A DNA stretch of 64,000 nt, from assembly GCA_045593985.1 (NCBI GenBank), contig JAZNXR010000002.1, positions 1 to 64,000 on the forward strand, read 5' to 3'. This DNA comes from Colimorpha_A sp045593985 (lineage in GTDB: Bacteria > Bacillota > Clostridia > Oscillospirales > CAG-272). Positions 41,543 through 49,316 of the stretch are shown piece by piece (positions within the stretch are counted from its first letter, which is position 1; each line of letters begins with the position of its first letter). The translations under genes and the position numbers were made by a program. Below the pieces are notes generated by a model. That model had not been told where the DNA came from and did no database searches. It was given only the letters and a program-made list of their open reading frames with translations.

Positions 41543-42760
41543 TTACCACGATGCGCTGTCCGCGGCGGTGACTGCGGTGCAGAATGCAATCTGGAGGTTG
41601 AAGCCGCCCGTGTATGCATCGACGTCGATGACCTCGCCCGCAAAGAAGAGACCGCTTATTTTTTTGCTTTCGAGCGTTTTCGGGTTAAGCTCCTTGACCG
41701 ATACGCCGCCCTTCGTGATTATCGCTTCGTTTATCGGACGGAAGCCGCTTAAACGGACAGGGAAGCGCTTCAGGAGCGTTACGAGCGACTTTCGTTCCTC
41801 TTTTGTTATCGAATTTACCTTTCGGTCAGGGGAAATGCCCGACATTCTGACGAATACCGGAATCATTCGGGAAGGTAAAAGTGCAGAGAGCGAATTTATA
41901 AAGTCGCGGTTGAGATTTTTGCCGAAGTCGGATAGGAGCCGCTGATCAAGCTCCCTTTCGTCGAGAGCCGGCTTCATATCTATATATAGAGTATATTTCT
42001 TTTCTCCGAGGTCGGGGATCATTGACGAGAGCGAGAGTATCATAGGCCCGGTCACACCGAAATGCGTGAACATCATCTCGCCGAAGTCCTCGTAAACCGT
42101 TTTGCCCTCCTCGTTCTCCGCCTTGATAGCGACGTTTTTGAGTGATAGACCTTGCATATCGGGGCAAATACGGTCGGGCGACTCAATCGGAACGAGTGAC
42201 GGACGGCAGGGGACTGTTTCAAGTCCGAGCGACCTTGCAAAGCGTATTCCGTCACCGTCAGAGCCGGTCTTTTGGTATGACACGCCGCCGGTACAGACGA
42301 TAACGGCATCGTAGGAAACCGTTTTGCCGTTTACCTTAACGCCGATGACTGTATCGTTTTCAACCTCAATTCCGCTTACACGCGCGTGAACTACGTTCTT
42401 TTTTACGAGGCCAGCGAGAGCATCAACGATATCAAAAGCTCGGTCGGAAATCGGGAAAACTCGGTTTCCGCGCTCGGTTTTGAGCGGCACGCCGAGATTC
42501 TCGAAGAATTCCATCGTATCCTGCGCAGAAAAATTGCTGTATGACGAGTAGAGGAAGCGAGGATTTGTCGGTACGTTACCGAAAAATTCGTCTCGGGTGC
42601 AGTTGTTCGTCACGTTGCATCTGCCCTTGCCCGTTATTGCGAGCTTTCTGCCGAGGCGGTCGTTTCTTTCGTAGAGCGTGACGTCGCATCCGTTTGCAAT
42701 GGCACGTGCCGCCGCCATCATGCCTGCGGCGCCGCCGCCGATTACTGCGATCTTCTTCAT
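41543..42760 (-). CDS. BaiN/HI0933-like NAD(P)/FAD-dependent oxidoreductase
   Basis: A 405-residue flavoprotein of the HI0933 family, which includes BaiN, reported to act in bile-acid dehydroxylation in Clostridium, and many uncharacterised relatives. FAD motif IAVIGGGAAGMMAA at the N-terminus, GRKLAITGKGRCNVTNN after it, and FFAGEVIDVDAYTGGFNLQ at the C-terminus. Bile-acid function should not be assumed. Its ATG shares a base with the stop of the RpiR gene. Confidence 0.88.
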   Translation of the reverse strand: MKKIAVIGGGAAGMMAAARAIANGCDVTLYERNDRLGRKLAITGKGRCNVTNNCTRDEFFGNVPTNPRFLYSSYSNFSAQDTMEFFENLGVPLKTERGNRVFPISDRAFDIVDALAGLVKKNVVHARVSGIEVENDTVIGVKVNGKTVSYDAVIVCTGGVSYQKTGSDGDGIRFARSLGLETVPCRPSLVPIESPDRICPDMQGLSLKNVAIKAENEEGKTVYEDFGEMMFTHFGVTGPMILSLSSMIPDLGEKKYTLYIDMKPALDERELDQRLLSDFGKNLNRDFINSLSALLPSRMIPVFVRMSGISPDRKVNSITKEERKSLVTLLKRFPVRLSGFRPINEAIITKGGVSVKELNPKTLESKKISGLFFAGEVIDVDAYTGGFNLQIAFCTAVTAADSASW

Positions 42761-43626
42761 TATATGTGGCTGTCCTTGTCGTAAACGTCATACTCGTCCC
42801 AGATCGTTTCAAGGCGAGAGAAGACGTTTTGAAGCTCGACCTTCTTCTTTCTTGCTATATCGACTATCAGCGCATTTATGATGCTGAGGGGAGCAACGAG
42901 AGAGTCAACGAAGGACGCCATGTCGCTTTTCGCATAAAGCGTGCTGTCGGCGTGAGTTGCGATCGGAGAAAGAGCAGAGTCGGTGAGCGCAACGATGTGC
43001 GCGCCCTGCAAATGTGCAAATTCCACTGCATTTATGATTCGCTTTGAATAGCGAGGGAAGCTTATTGCGATAACTACATCGCCCGTAGAAACTCGAAGAA
43101 GCTGCTCAAAAATTTCGCTTCCGCTCGTTGTTTGCACGAGGGTTACGTTATCAAACATGAATCGGAAGTTGAAGGCAAGGAAGCTTGCAAGGGAGGAGCT
43201 TGAGCGCATACCGATTATATAGATGCGCTTTGCATTAACGATTGCCTCCGATGCCGCCGCAAAGTCGGATCGGCTGACGGTTTCGAGGGTGCTTCTTATC
43301 TTCGCCATGTCGGAGTTGAGCACGCTTTCAAGAACGTCGCCCTCACCGATACGGTCGTTCGTTACCTCCATTCGCTGGACGGAGGTGAGTCGGATGCGGA
43401 TAAGCTCCTGGAGAGCGAGCTGAAGCTCGGGGTAGCCGTCGTAACCGAGTGCGGTTGCGAAACGGACAACGGTCGATTCGCTGACGTTCGTTACCTCGCC
43501 AAGACGTGACGCCGTCATAAACGCCGCTTTGTCGTAGTTATTGAGAATGAAATTTCCTATTGCCTTTTGTCCCTTCGAAAAGGAGGGAAGGGAGGTTTTT
43601 ATTTTTTCAAGAAGATTGTTTTTCAT
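42760..43626 (-). CDS. MurR/RpiR family transcriptional regulator
   Basis: A 288-residue sugar-phosphate-sensing repressor. The N-terminal HTH_6 domain (1-77) includes MTASRLGEVTNVSESTVVRF; the SIS domain (about 125-260) includes IIGMRSSSSLASFLAF and ISFPRYSKRI. Its ligand is unknown. It is translated with the flavoprotein gene (TAATG). Nearby sugar genes are the aldose epimerase and GH32 genes upstream. Confidence 0.9.
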   Translation of the reverse strand: MKNNLLEKIKTSLPSFSKGQKAIGNFILNNYDKAAFMTASRLGEVTNVSESTVVRFATALGYDGYPELQLALQELIRIRLTSVQRMEVTNDRIGEGDVLESVLNSDMAKIRSTLETVSRSDFAAASEAIVNAKRIYIIGMRSSSSLASFLAFNFRFMFDNVTLVQTTSGSEIFEQLLRVSTGDVVIAISFPRYSKRIINAVEFAHLQGAHIVALTDSALSPIATHADSTLYAKSDMASFVDSLVAPLSIINALIVDIARKKKVELQNVFSRLETIWDEYDVYDKDSHI

Positions 43627-43713
43627 GACGTCTATACTTCCTTTATGCAGGATTCATATTATTATTTATTCGTTTTTTGCTCAAAAAGCGGCCGAAAAAT
43701 GCAAGAAAAGGCA

Positions 43714-43738
43714 CGTCGGATTTTTTGCAAGTCCGACG
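43714..43738 (-). promoter_or_regulatory. Leader hairpin of the RpiR gene
   Basis: CGTCGGA (43714-43720) pairs with TCCGACG (43732-43738), 11-base loop. It lies between the promoter and the gene and is followed on the minus strand by GCCTTTTC. It may be an attenuator or an operator. Confidence 0.4.
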
Positions 43739-43757
43739 CACATTTCTTTCATATTTG

Positions 43758-43786
43758 ATTATATACTTGAAGCGGGAATTTGTCAA
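43758..43786 (-). promoter_or_regulatory. Promoter of the RpiR gene
   Basis: Perfect hexamers on the minus strand: TTGACA (43781-43786), 17 bases, TATAAT (43758-43763). The leader is about 125 bases long. Confidence 0.85.
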
Positions 43787-43823
43787 GAAGAATTTGATGA
43801 GCCGATAGATTCGGCAGTCAAAA

Positions 43824-44672
43824 TTATACCGTTATGGTATGAGTGTTCGTATAAACGCCCATTGGCTGAAGGGTGATAATGCCTTCCTTCTTCCTTATAT
43901 CGTGATGGTCGGCATGAGCGTGGTCGGTCAGCGACGTCCAAGGCTCAATGCAGAGGAATTCCGCACCGGGCTCGTGCCAGAATGCGAGATAGTCGCAGTC
44001 GGGATATTCGACCTTGACTGATCTATCGGTTATGCGGTTGCGGAGAACGACTTCTTTCGACTTCAGCTTTCTGAAAATAAGCGTGTCGAGCTCAAAATAC
44101 TTTTCGTATATCGAGAAGCAGTCGACGTTCTTTGCAAACGTCTTTGTTTCGTCGATAACGAGAGGGCCTTCAAGAAGTATCGCATCGAGATCCTCCTTGT
44201 TCGGGAAAATGATGTCATATTCCTCAACGCCGCCGGGAGTTGCATACGCTTCGTGCGCACCGACGGAGAAGTACATTGTGTCATTCGTCAGATTATTTAC
44301 TCTGTACTCGACCTTGAGCGAGCTTCCGAGAAGCGTAAAAACTGCACGGAACTCAAACTGATAAGGATACACGGCGAGCGTATTATCGTTGTGAGTATAG
44401 AGCAGAGTGACGGAGGAATCGGTCTTTTCTTCAACGGTAAATTCGCTGCCTATGAGGAAGCCGTGCTTGCGCATATTGTAGGTCTTTCCGTTCAGAACAT
44501 AGTAGTTATCCTTCGTTGAGCCGATGCAGGGGAAAAGCACGGGCGCAGTTTTTCCCCAGAATTTAGGATCGCCGCACCAGATGTATTCGGTGTCGCCCTT
44601 TTTCAGGCTCTTTATCTCGGCACCGAGCTCGTTAATATTGCAGGATAGAAGTTCGTTTTTGATCGTTATCAT
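43824..44672 (-). CDS. Aldose 1-epimerase family protein
   Basis: A 282-residue protein of the galactose mutarotase-like fold (YeaD/LacX branch). It starts ITIKNELLSCNINELGAEIK and has GDPKFWGKTAPVLFPCIG, the VGAHEAY loop with the catalytic-type histidine, and FLCIEPWTS near the C-terminus. Probably equilibrates anomers of a sugar or sugar phosphate. Start at 44672 with GAGGT; an upstream TTG would only add nine residues. Confidence 0.87.
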   Translation of the reverse strand: MITIKNELLSCNINELGAEIKSLKKGDTEYIWCGDPKFWGKTAPVLFPCIGSTKDNYYVLNGKTYNMRKHGFLIGSEFTVEEKTDSSVTLLYTHNDNTLAVYPYQFEFRAVFTLLGSSLKVEYRVNNLTNDTMYFSVGAHEAYATPGGVEEYDIIFPNKEDLDAILLEGPLVIDETKTFAKNVDCFSIYEKYFELDTLIFRKLKSKEVVLRNRITDRSVKVEYPDCDYLAFWHEPGAEFLCIEPWTSLTDHAHADHHDIRKKEGIITLQPMGVYTNTHTITV

Positions 44673-44739
44673 GGTGTACCTCGTATTAAATGATTGCACT
44701 GGAAAATTTTAGATATTTAAGGTATTTTTGTGACTTAGT

Positions 44740-44879
44740 TGTAGGGGGCGACGTCCTCGACGCCCCGTTGCAACGTTTGAAATCTTAAGACCGTTTCTCA
44801 CTGTTGCATAAATGTTTATAATTATACAAAAAAGATACATTGCTTTTAATGCGGGGCGTCGAGGACGTCGCCCCCTACG
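44740..44879. repeat. Inverted pair of GTAGGG repeats
   Basis: Arms 44740-44767 and 44852-44879 match at 27 of 28 positions. Each is GGGGCG, core ACGTCCTCGA, CGCCCC. Compare the stems at 18601. Non-coding. Confidence 0.87.
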
Positions 44880-44941
44880 ATGACATTGTGAAATTTCGAT
44901 AAATGAGTGAACGGTTTGAAGCGTTTATGAAACAAATGTTG

Positions 44942-46042
44942 TTACAAGAGAGCCGTATATACTTCCTCTCCGCCGTTTACGTAGACCTCGGTCAGGTATC
45001 CGTCACGGAGAATTTTAATATCGTTTATTTCTCCCTCGTAAATGACGGGATTGCGACCTTGACGCTCAATGGTAAAACCGCCATCGACCATTTTCACCGA
45101 GGAGTCGGTGTCGGTCAGAAGATGCCTTATCTCCTCTACGGGATAGGCACTTATCCTGCCGTTTTCGAGCTTGACCTCTCTCGGCACCGACATACAGCCA
45201 ACGTCCTTTTCTGCATAGCCACCGTATGCCCAGCCGGGCGCCCATGAGATGAGGATATTTCTGCCCTTGTGGTCGCGGAATATCTGTCCGGCATATTGGT
45301 CGGGGCCTTTATCTACCTCAGAGGAATATTTGACCTCGAATTTTCCGTCATCGAATCTGCCGTACATTATTTTGAAATAGTGACGGCTTTCAAGCGGACA
45401 GACCGATGCCGAAAGGAGATATAAGCCGTTTTCGGCTTCGGTAAGCGACGGACATTCGCAGTATCGGCAGTTTTCCCACTCTGCCATAATTCCGAGATAA
45501 TCCCAATTATAAAGGTCGTCGCTCCTATACAGAAGCAGGCGTCCCGTTTTCGTTTCGGGGTTTCCCGACGCCATTACGCAGTAATATTTTCCGTTGATAT
45601 AAGCGACCGCAGGATCCCGAAAGGCGGGGCCGCCGTCGGACGGATAGTGCTTTATTACGGGATTGTTTTCGTATTTGACGAAATTGACTCCGTCGGTTGA
45701 ATATGCGACGCACATCGTCGATTCGGTTTCGCCCTCGCCCCTTTTAATTGCTGCGTAGAAAAGATAAAGAACGCCGTCCTTGACGATAGCCGTTCCCGAC
45801 CAACAGCCGTCCTTATCGTAATCCTTATCGGGATAAAGCGCAACGGGAAGCTCCTCGTAGGTTATAAAATCCTTCGTTCGCGCGTGTCCCCAGTGCATGG
45901 GCTGCTGCCAGGGCTTTTCAAAGTCGGGTGCGTGCTGGTAGAAAATGTGGTAATAACCGTTAAAATATACAAGCCCGTTCGGATCGTTTACCCAGCCTTT
46001 TTTAGGGCGGTAGTGATGCTTTAATTTTTCGGAATAGTTCAT
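44942..46042 (-). CDS. Glycoside hydrolase family 32 protein
   Basis: A 366-residue beta-fructosidase-like enzyme that should split sucrose, sucrose-6-phosphate or fructans. The nucleophile is in GWVNDPNGLVYF (residues 16-27), the RDP motif in PAFRDPAVAY, and the acid/base in ECPSL. It has no signal peptide, so it acts in the cytoplasm. It is shorter than most GH32 proteins (about 480): the five-bladed propeller is complete, but only a stub of the C-terminal beta-sandwich remains. AAAGGAG precedes the ATG. Confidence 0.9.
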   Translation of the reverse strand: MNYSEKLKHHYRPKKGWVNDPNGLVYFNGYYHIFYQHAPDFEKPWQQPMHWGHARTKDFITYEELPVALYPDKDYDKDGCWSGTAIVKDGVLYLFYAAIKRGEGETESTMCVAYSTDGVNFVKYENNPVIKHYPSDGGPAFRDPAVAYINGKYYCVMASGNPETKTGRLLLYRSDDLYNWDYLGIMAEWENCRYCECPSLTEAENGLYLLSASVCPLESRHYFKIMYGRFDDGKFEVKYSSEVDKGPDQYAGQIFRDHKGRNILISWAPGWAYGGYAEKDVGCMSVPREVKLENGRISAYPVEEIRHLLTDTDSSVKMVDGGFTIERQGRNPVIYEGEINDIKILRDGYLTEVYVNGGEEVYTALL

Positions 46043-46070
46043 ACTTTGCTCCTTTTCGGGGGGTAAGAAT

Positions 46071-46099
46071 ATTTTAGCATATTGGGATATTGTAGTCAA
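46071..46099 (-). promoter_or_regulatory. Promoter of the GH32 gene
   Basis: On the minus strand TTGACT (46094-46099), 17 bases, TAAAAT (46071-46076). Confidence 0.65.
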
Positions 46100-46109
46100 T
46101 ATTCACTTT

Positions 46110-46325
46110 TCTTGCTTGTTCGCATTTTACCACTTTTCTTTGCTCGCACAAATGAACGAGTAGTTTTGCTTCGCAAACCTACCCAAAAGAAAGTGCGCCA
46201 AGGGGCAAACCGTTTGAATTTTGCCATGCAAAATTCTGCACACGTGAAACCCCTTTCGTTTTAAGTAAGCTTTGTGACGTTTAATTGTAGGGACAGGCGT
46301 CCTCGACTGTCCGGTGCTCCCACGC
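46110..46325. repeat. Intergenic repeats, including a single GTAGGG repeat
   Basis: 46286-46313 is a GTAGGG copy with GGACAG, core GCGTCCTCGA, CTGTCC, followed by TGCTCCCACGC, which also follows the copy at 5072. 46110-46260 is AT- and C-rich with ACTTTTCTTTGCTCGCAC and CCCAAAAGAAAGTGCGCCAAG, typical of interspersed repeats, and has no coding signs. Confidence 0.65.
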
Positions 46326-46365
46326 TCTGTACATTCTCTATTAAAAAAGATAGATCGAACGTCGT

Positions 46366-46412
46366 CTTGCCTCGCCCTTCGGGAGAGGTGCCCCGAAGGG
46401 GCGGAGAGGGTG
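46366..46412. repeat. Short TTGCCTCGCCC-type repeat
   Basis: CTTGCCTCGCCC...GGGAGAGGTG, hairpin GCCCC-GAA-GGGGC, GGAGAGGG: the same left half as at 29405 and 32108, with a third different stem. Confidence 0.8.
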
Positions 46413-46413
46413 T

Positions 46414-46446
46414 AAAAAAGGACGCCTTTCGGCGTCCTTTTCTTTT
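46414..46446. terminator. Terminator after the SDR gene
   Basis: A6, GGACGCC-TTTC-GGCGTCC, T4-C-T4. On the minus strand the tail is T6. Confidence 0.85.
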
Positions 46447-46452
46447 GTTTTA

Positions 46453-47253
46453 TTAAGGGCGAAGTCCCATTCCGCCTTCGAGGGTGAGCGTTTCACCGTT
46501 CATATACTTGAAGTCGGGGTTTGCGAGCTGAACGCAGACACGTCCGATCTCGGTTTCGGGATCGCCGAAGTGTCCTGCGGGGGGCATCTTTACGTTTGCC
46601 TTGAACGCCTCGGGATATGCTTTTTCGAAGCCTTCAAGCTGTGCGGTCCAAGCGAGGGGGCAGATGACGTTTGTATTGATGCCGTCCTTTGCCCATTCGG
46701 TTGCCGCAACACGGGAAAGGCCTCTGATGCCTTCCTTTGCAGCTGCATAAGCGCACTGGCCGTAGTTACCGAAAAGTCCTGCGCCCGATGCAAAGTTGAT
46801 TATGCTTCCCTTGGTTTCCTTAAGATAGGGGTAGCACGCCTGCATATAGTAGAATGCGGCGTAAAGGCCTGAATAAATTGCAAGGTCGAACTGCTCGGTC
46901 GTGTGATCCTGGATAGTAACGCCCGATGCCGACGCCTGCGCATTGTTGATAAGCACGTCGATTCTGCCGAATTCCTTGATAGCCGCATCGACGACTGCCT
47001 GTGCGGTCGCCTTGTTGTCGTTTCCTGCAGAAATATCGCCCGAAAGAGCGAGAACCTTTATTCCGTAGAGCTTTTCAAGCTCTTCCTTTGCCTTTTCAAG
47101 CTTCGGGATATTTCTTCCTGTGATAACGAGATTTGCCCCTTCTTTTGCGTATGCGGTTGCGATGCCGTAGCCGATAGAGCCGCATCTTCCGTCAGAAAGA
47201 ACAGAGTAGCCGCCGCCTGTGATTATTGCGGTTTTGCCTGTCAGAAAGCCCAT
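46453..47253 (-). CDS. SDR family NAD(P)-dependent oxidoreductase
   Basis: A 266-residue short-chain dehydrogenase. The cofactor loop is GGGYSVLSDGRCGSIGYGIA, which has several more residues than the usual TGxxxGIG; NNAQASASG stands where NNAG is expected; the catalytic site is YAAAKEGIRG with Ser in INFASGAG. The C-terminus GGMGLRP is typical. It lies two bases after pdxY. The substrate is unknown. Confidence 0.87.
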   Translation of the reverse strand: MGFLTGKTAIITGGGYSVLSDGRCGSIGYGIATAYAKEGANLVITGRNIPKLEKAKEELEKLYGIKVLALSGDISAGNDNKATAQAVVDAAIKEFGRIDVLINNAQASASGVTIQDHTTEQFDLAIYSGLYAAFYYMQACYPYLKETKGSIINFASGAGLFGNYGQCAYAAAKEGIRGLSRVAATEWAKDGINTNVICPLAWTAQLEGFEKAYPEAFKANVKMPPAGHFGDPETEIGRVCVQLANPDFKYMNGETLTLEGGMGLRP

Positions 47254-47255
47254 TT

Positions 47256-48104
47256 TTATTCTCCTTTAAGATATTCGGTAAGATAGCCGATACATTCTTC
47301 AAAACGAACTCCGTACTTGTGTTCGTCGTCGCCTATCGACTTCTTTATGCACTCTACGGTATAATCGACCGCAACGCGGATAGAATATTCAAGCGAGCGT
47401 CCGAGTGCGAGCGCGCCGCACATGGTTGAAGCGAAAACGTCGCCCGTTCCGTGGAACTTTACGGGAAGGTTTTCGTTATAGTAGGAGCAGAATTCGTCCT
47501 TGCTCTTGTCGTATGCGATAACGCCCTGTCTATCCGGCGCGCTGTCGAGCACGACACCCGTCATCGCCGCAACGTTTGCGCCGAGATCGGAAAGCTTTTT
47601 AAGAATGTCCTTTATGTATTCCTCGGAATAAGGGCCTTCCTTGTATTCCATTCCGAGCATGAAGCATGCCTCGGTCATATTCGGTACGATTATGTCTGCC
47701 TGTGCGCAGAGACCTGCCATCTCTTTTGCAAACTCAGGGGTGAAGCCTGTGTAGAGCTTGCCGTTGTCAGCCATTACGGGATCAACGAACTTGATAGCTC
47801 CGTCACCGAATTTTTCGAATATATCCTTTACTATTGCGATCTGCTCGAACGAGCCGAGATAGCCAGTCGATATCGCGTTGAATTTAAGTCCAATGCTCTC
47901 CCAATGTCTTGCGATCTTCGGAATGTCCTCTGTAAGATCGCGGTAGGTGAAGCCGGTAAAGCCACCTGTGTGTGTAGAAAGAATTGCCGTCGGAACAATA
48001 CAGGTCTCGGCGCCCATTGCCGACATTATCGGAAGCGCAACCGTGAGCGAGCATTTTCCGAAGCAGGAAATGTCTTGGATCGACATTACTCTGGTTTGGA
48101 ACAT
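47256..48104 (-). CDS. pdxY: Pyridoxamine kinase
   Basis: A 282-residue ribokinase-family kinase of the pyridoxal/pyridoxamine kinase group, for vitamin B6 salvage to PLP. It has SIQDISCFGKCSLTVALPIM at the start, the substrate region THTGGFTGF, VDPVMADNGKLY and the anion-hole motif GTGDVFAS. The start could be the first ATG at 48104 (AAGG upstream) or six codons later. Confidence 0.87.
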   Translation of the reverse strand: MFQTRVMSIQDISCFGKCSLTVALPIMSAMGAETCIVPTAILSTHTGGFTGFTYRDLTEDIPKIARHWESIGLKFNAISTGYLGSFEQIAIVKDIFEKFGDGAIKFVDPVMADNGKLYTGFTPEFAKEMAGLCAQADIIVPNMTEACFMLGMEYKEGPYSEEYIKDILKKLSDLGANVAAMTGVVLDSAPDRQGVIAYDKSKDEFCSYYNENLPVKFHGTGDVFASTMCGALALGRSLEYSIRVAVDYTVECIKKSIGDDEHKYGVRFEECIGYLTEYLKGE

Positions 48105-48138
48105 AGTATCACATGCCTTTCATTTAAATGATAACAGT

Positions 48139-48167
48139 ATTATAAAGCATCAAAGAGAGCGTGTCAA
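48139..48167 (-). promoter_or_regulatory. Promoter of the pdxY operon
   Basis: Perfect hexamers on the minus strand: TTGACA (48162-48167), 17 bases, TATAAT (48139-48144). Confidence 0.88.
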
Positions 48168-48207
48168 GAGCGCAAAAAAACTTTTTTAAAAAAATTAAAA
48201 AAAGGTG

Positions 48208-48236
48208 TTGACAAAGGAAAATCGTTGTGATATAAT
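48208..48236 (+). promoter_or_regulatory. Promoter of the four-tRNA operon
   Basis: Perfect hexamers: TTGACA (48208-48213), 17 bases, TATAAT (48231-48236), 34 bases before the first tRNA. Confidence 0.92.
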
Positions 48237-48270
48237 ATCAAAGTCGCGAGGCAAGTGCCCGCGCAAACAT

Positions 48271-48346
48271 GGGAGCATAGCTCAGCTGGGAGAGCATCTG
48301 CCTTACAAGCAGAGGGTCATAGGTTCGAGCCCTATTGTTCCCACCA
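48271..48346 (+). tRNA. tRNA-Val (anticodon TAC)
   Basis: Full cloverleaf: acceptor GGGAGCA with TGTTCCC, anticodon stem TCTGC/GCAGA with loop CTTACAA (TAC at 48304-48306), T-arm CCTAT/ATAGG with TTCGAGC. Encoded ACCA tail. Confidence 0.97.
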
Positions 48347-48350
48347 TCAC

Positions 48351-48427
48351 GGCCCGGTAGTTCAGTTGGTTAGAACGCTAGCCTGTCACGCTAGAGGTCA
48401 GGGGTTCGAGTCCCCTTCGGGTCGCCA
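48351..48427 (+). tRNA. tRNA-Asp (anticodon GTC)
   Basis: Acceptor GGCCCGG/TCGGGTC, anticodon stem CTAGC/GCTAG with loop CTGTCAC (GTC at 48385-48387), T-stem AGGGG/CCCCT. Encoded GCCA tail. Four bases after tRNA-Val. Confidence 0.97.
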
Positions 48428-48472
48428 CTTTTATTTTCGGCATTCTGCCAAGCTTATTGAGTTGCCGAATAT

Positions 48473-48548
48473 GCCTCGATAGCTCAGTTGGTAGAGCAGT
48501 AGACTGAAAATCTACGTGTCGTTGGTTCAATTCCGACTCGAGGCACCA
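48473..48548 (+). tRNA. tRNA-Phe (anticodon GAA)
   Basis: Acceptor GCCTCGA/TCGAGGC, anticodon stem GTAGA/TCTAC with loop CTGAAAA (GAA at 48506-48508), T-arm GTTGG/CCGAC. Encoded ACCA tail. Confidence 0.97.
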
Positions 48549-48592
48549 AAAAAGAATAAGTGTGTATCGCAGCCACGCGGTACATACGGTAT

Positions 48593-48668
48593 GCGGATTT
48601 AGCTCATTTGGTAGAGCGCCACCTTGCCAAGGTGGAGGTGGCGGGTTCGAGCCCCGTAATCCGCTCCA
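48593..48668 (+). tRNA. tRNA-Gly (anticodon GCC)
   Basis: Acceptor GCGGATT/AATCCGC, anticodon stem CCACC/GGTGG with loop TTGCCAA (GCC at 48626-48628), T-stem GCGGG/CCCGT. Encoded TCCA tail. Confidence 0.97.
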
Positions 48669-48670
48669 AC

Positions 48671-48711
48671 AAAAAAGCCTAATTTGTCTACTTGACAAAT
48701 TAGGCTTTTTT
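48671..48711 (+). terminator. Terminator of the tRNA operon
   Basis: AAAAAAGCCTAATTTGTC, loop TACT, then its complement ending T6. Confidence 0.92.
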
Positions 48712-48895
48712 GAATGATGTTTGCCTTCGACAAATGATGTCGTTTCACTAATGATGCCGCTGACGCTAATGATGTCGGCTTCGCCTAATGTTTTGCGGCA
48801 AACATCGCATCATTGCGAGTGAAACGAGCAACATCATTATGCGGAGCATAACATCATATCGCCGTAGGCGATGCCTATTTAATCAAGGCAAAACG
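48712..48895. repeat. Array of small hairpins separated by ATGATG
   Basis: The unit ATGATG or its complement CATCAT recurs every 15-20 bases, with small hairpins between: TTTGCC-TTC-GACAAA, GTCGGC-TTC-GCC, GAGTGAAACGAGC, TATGC-GGA-GCATA, ATCGCC-GTA-GGCGAT. The left part reads ATGATG and the right part CATCAT, so the whole is one large imperfect palindrome. No coding function. 48896-48960 is T-rich and unexplained. Confidence 0.75.
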
Positions 48896-48962
48896 AAAGT
48901 AGAATACTTTTACTTACTTTTACCTTGGTTCTGCTCCGTTTGGTTACTCTTTCGCAGAAAAA

Positions 48963-49075
48963 AGCAAGTCGAAAGACTTGCTTTTTTCAATGATATCCGC
49001 CCTTCGGTCGGAATAAATCATCTTCGATGATGAAATCACCTTCGGTGATGAGATCCGTCGGGGCGACGGATGAGG
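48963..49075. repeat. Second hairpin array
   Basis: AAGCAAGTC-GAAA-GACTTGCTT with T6, then GATATCCGCC-CTTCGG, ATCATC-TTCG-ATGAT, ATCACC-TTCG-GTGAT, ATCCGTC-GGGGC-GACGGAT. Units are spaced by GA(A/T)ATC-like links. Non-coding. 49076-49154 is AT-rich with nothing I can name. Confidence 0.7.
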
Positions 49076-49154
49076 TTTTCATTCATTTGTTAAACATCTT
49101 TTTGTTTTTACATATAATGTTATTACCCCAATAAAAATAATTTCTCAAAATCCA

Positions 49155-49183
49155 TTGACAAAACGGTCGCTCCGTGATATAAT
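49155..49183 (+). promoter_or_regulatory. Promoter of tRNA-Cys
   Basis: Perfect hexamers: TTGACA (49155-49160), 17 bases, TATAAT (49178-49183). Confidence 0.92.
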
Positions 49184-49200
49184 ACCCATGTTCCGAAAAC

Positions 49201-49275
49201 GGCGACATAGCCAAGTGGTAAGGCCACGGTCTGCAAAACCGTTATTCTCCAGTTCAAATCTGGATGTCGCCTCCA
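49201..49275 (+). tRNA. tRNA-Cys (anticodon GCA)
   Basis: Acceptor GGCGACA/TGTCGCC, short D-arm GCCAAGTGGTAAGGC, anticodon stem ACGGT/ACCGT with loop CTGCAAA (GCA at 49233-49235), T-stem TCCAG/CTGGA. Encoded TCCA tail. Confidence 0.97.
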
Positions 49276-49316
49276 AAACAAAAGAGCACCCAATTGGGTG
49301 CTCTTTTGTTTTGGAG
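49271..49316. terminator. Terminator of tRNA-Cys in a 46-base palindrome
   Basis: The palindrome CTCCAAAACAAAAGAGCACC... is perfect over 46 bases and takes in the last bases of the tRNA. The core GAGCACCCAATTGGGTGCTC with T4GT4 is a normal terminator. After it, 49330-49372 holds another hairpin (TTTGAACTGC...GCAGTTCAAA around GCGCGAAAGCGC), and 49373-49580 has no gene I can support. Confidence 0.85.

Noticed and set aside
48255..48698. ORFs across the tRNA cluster on both strands
   Set aside because: They cover four certain tRNA genes and their terminator.
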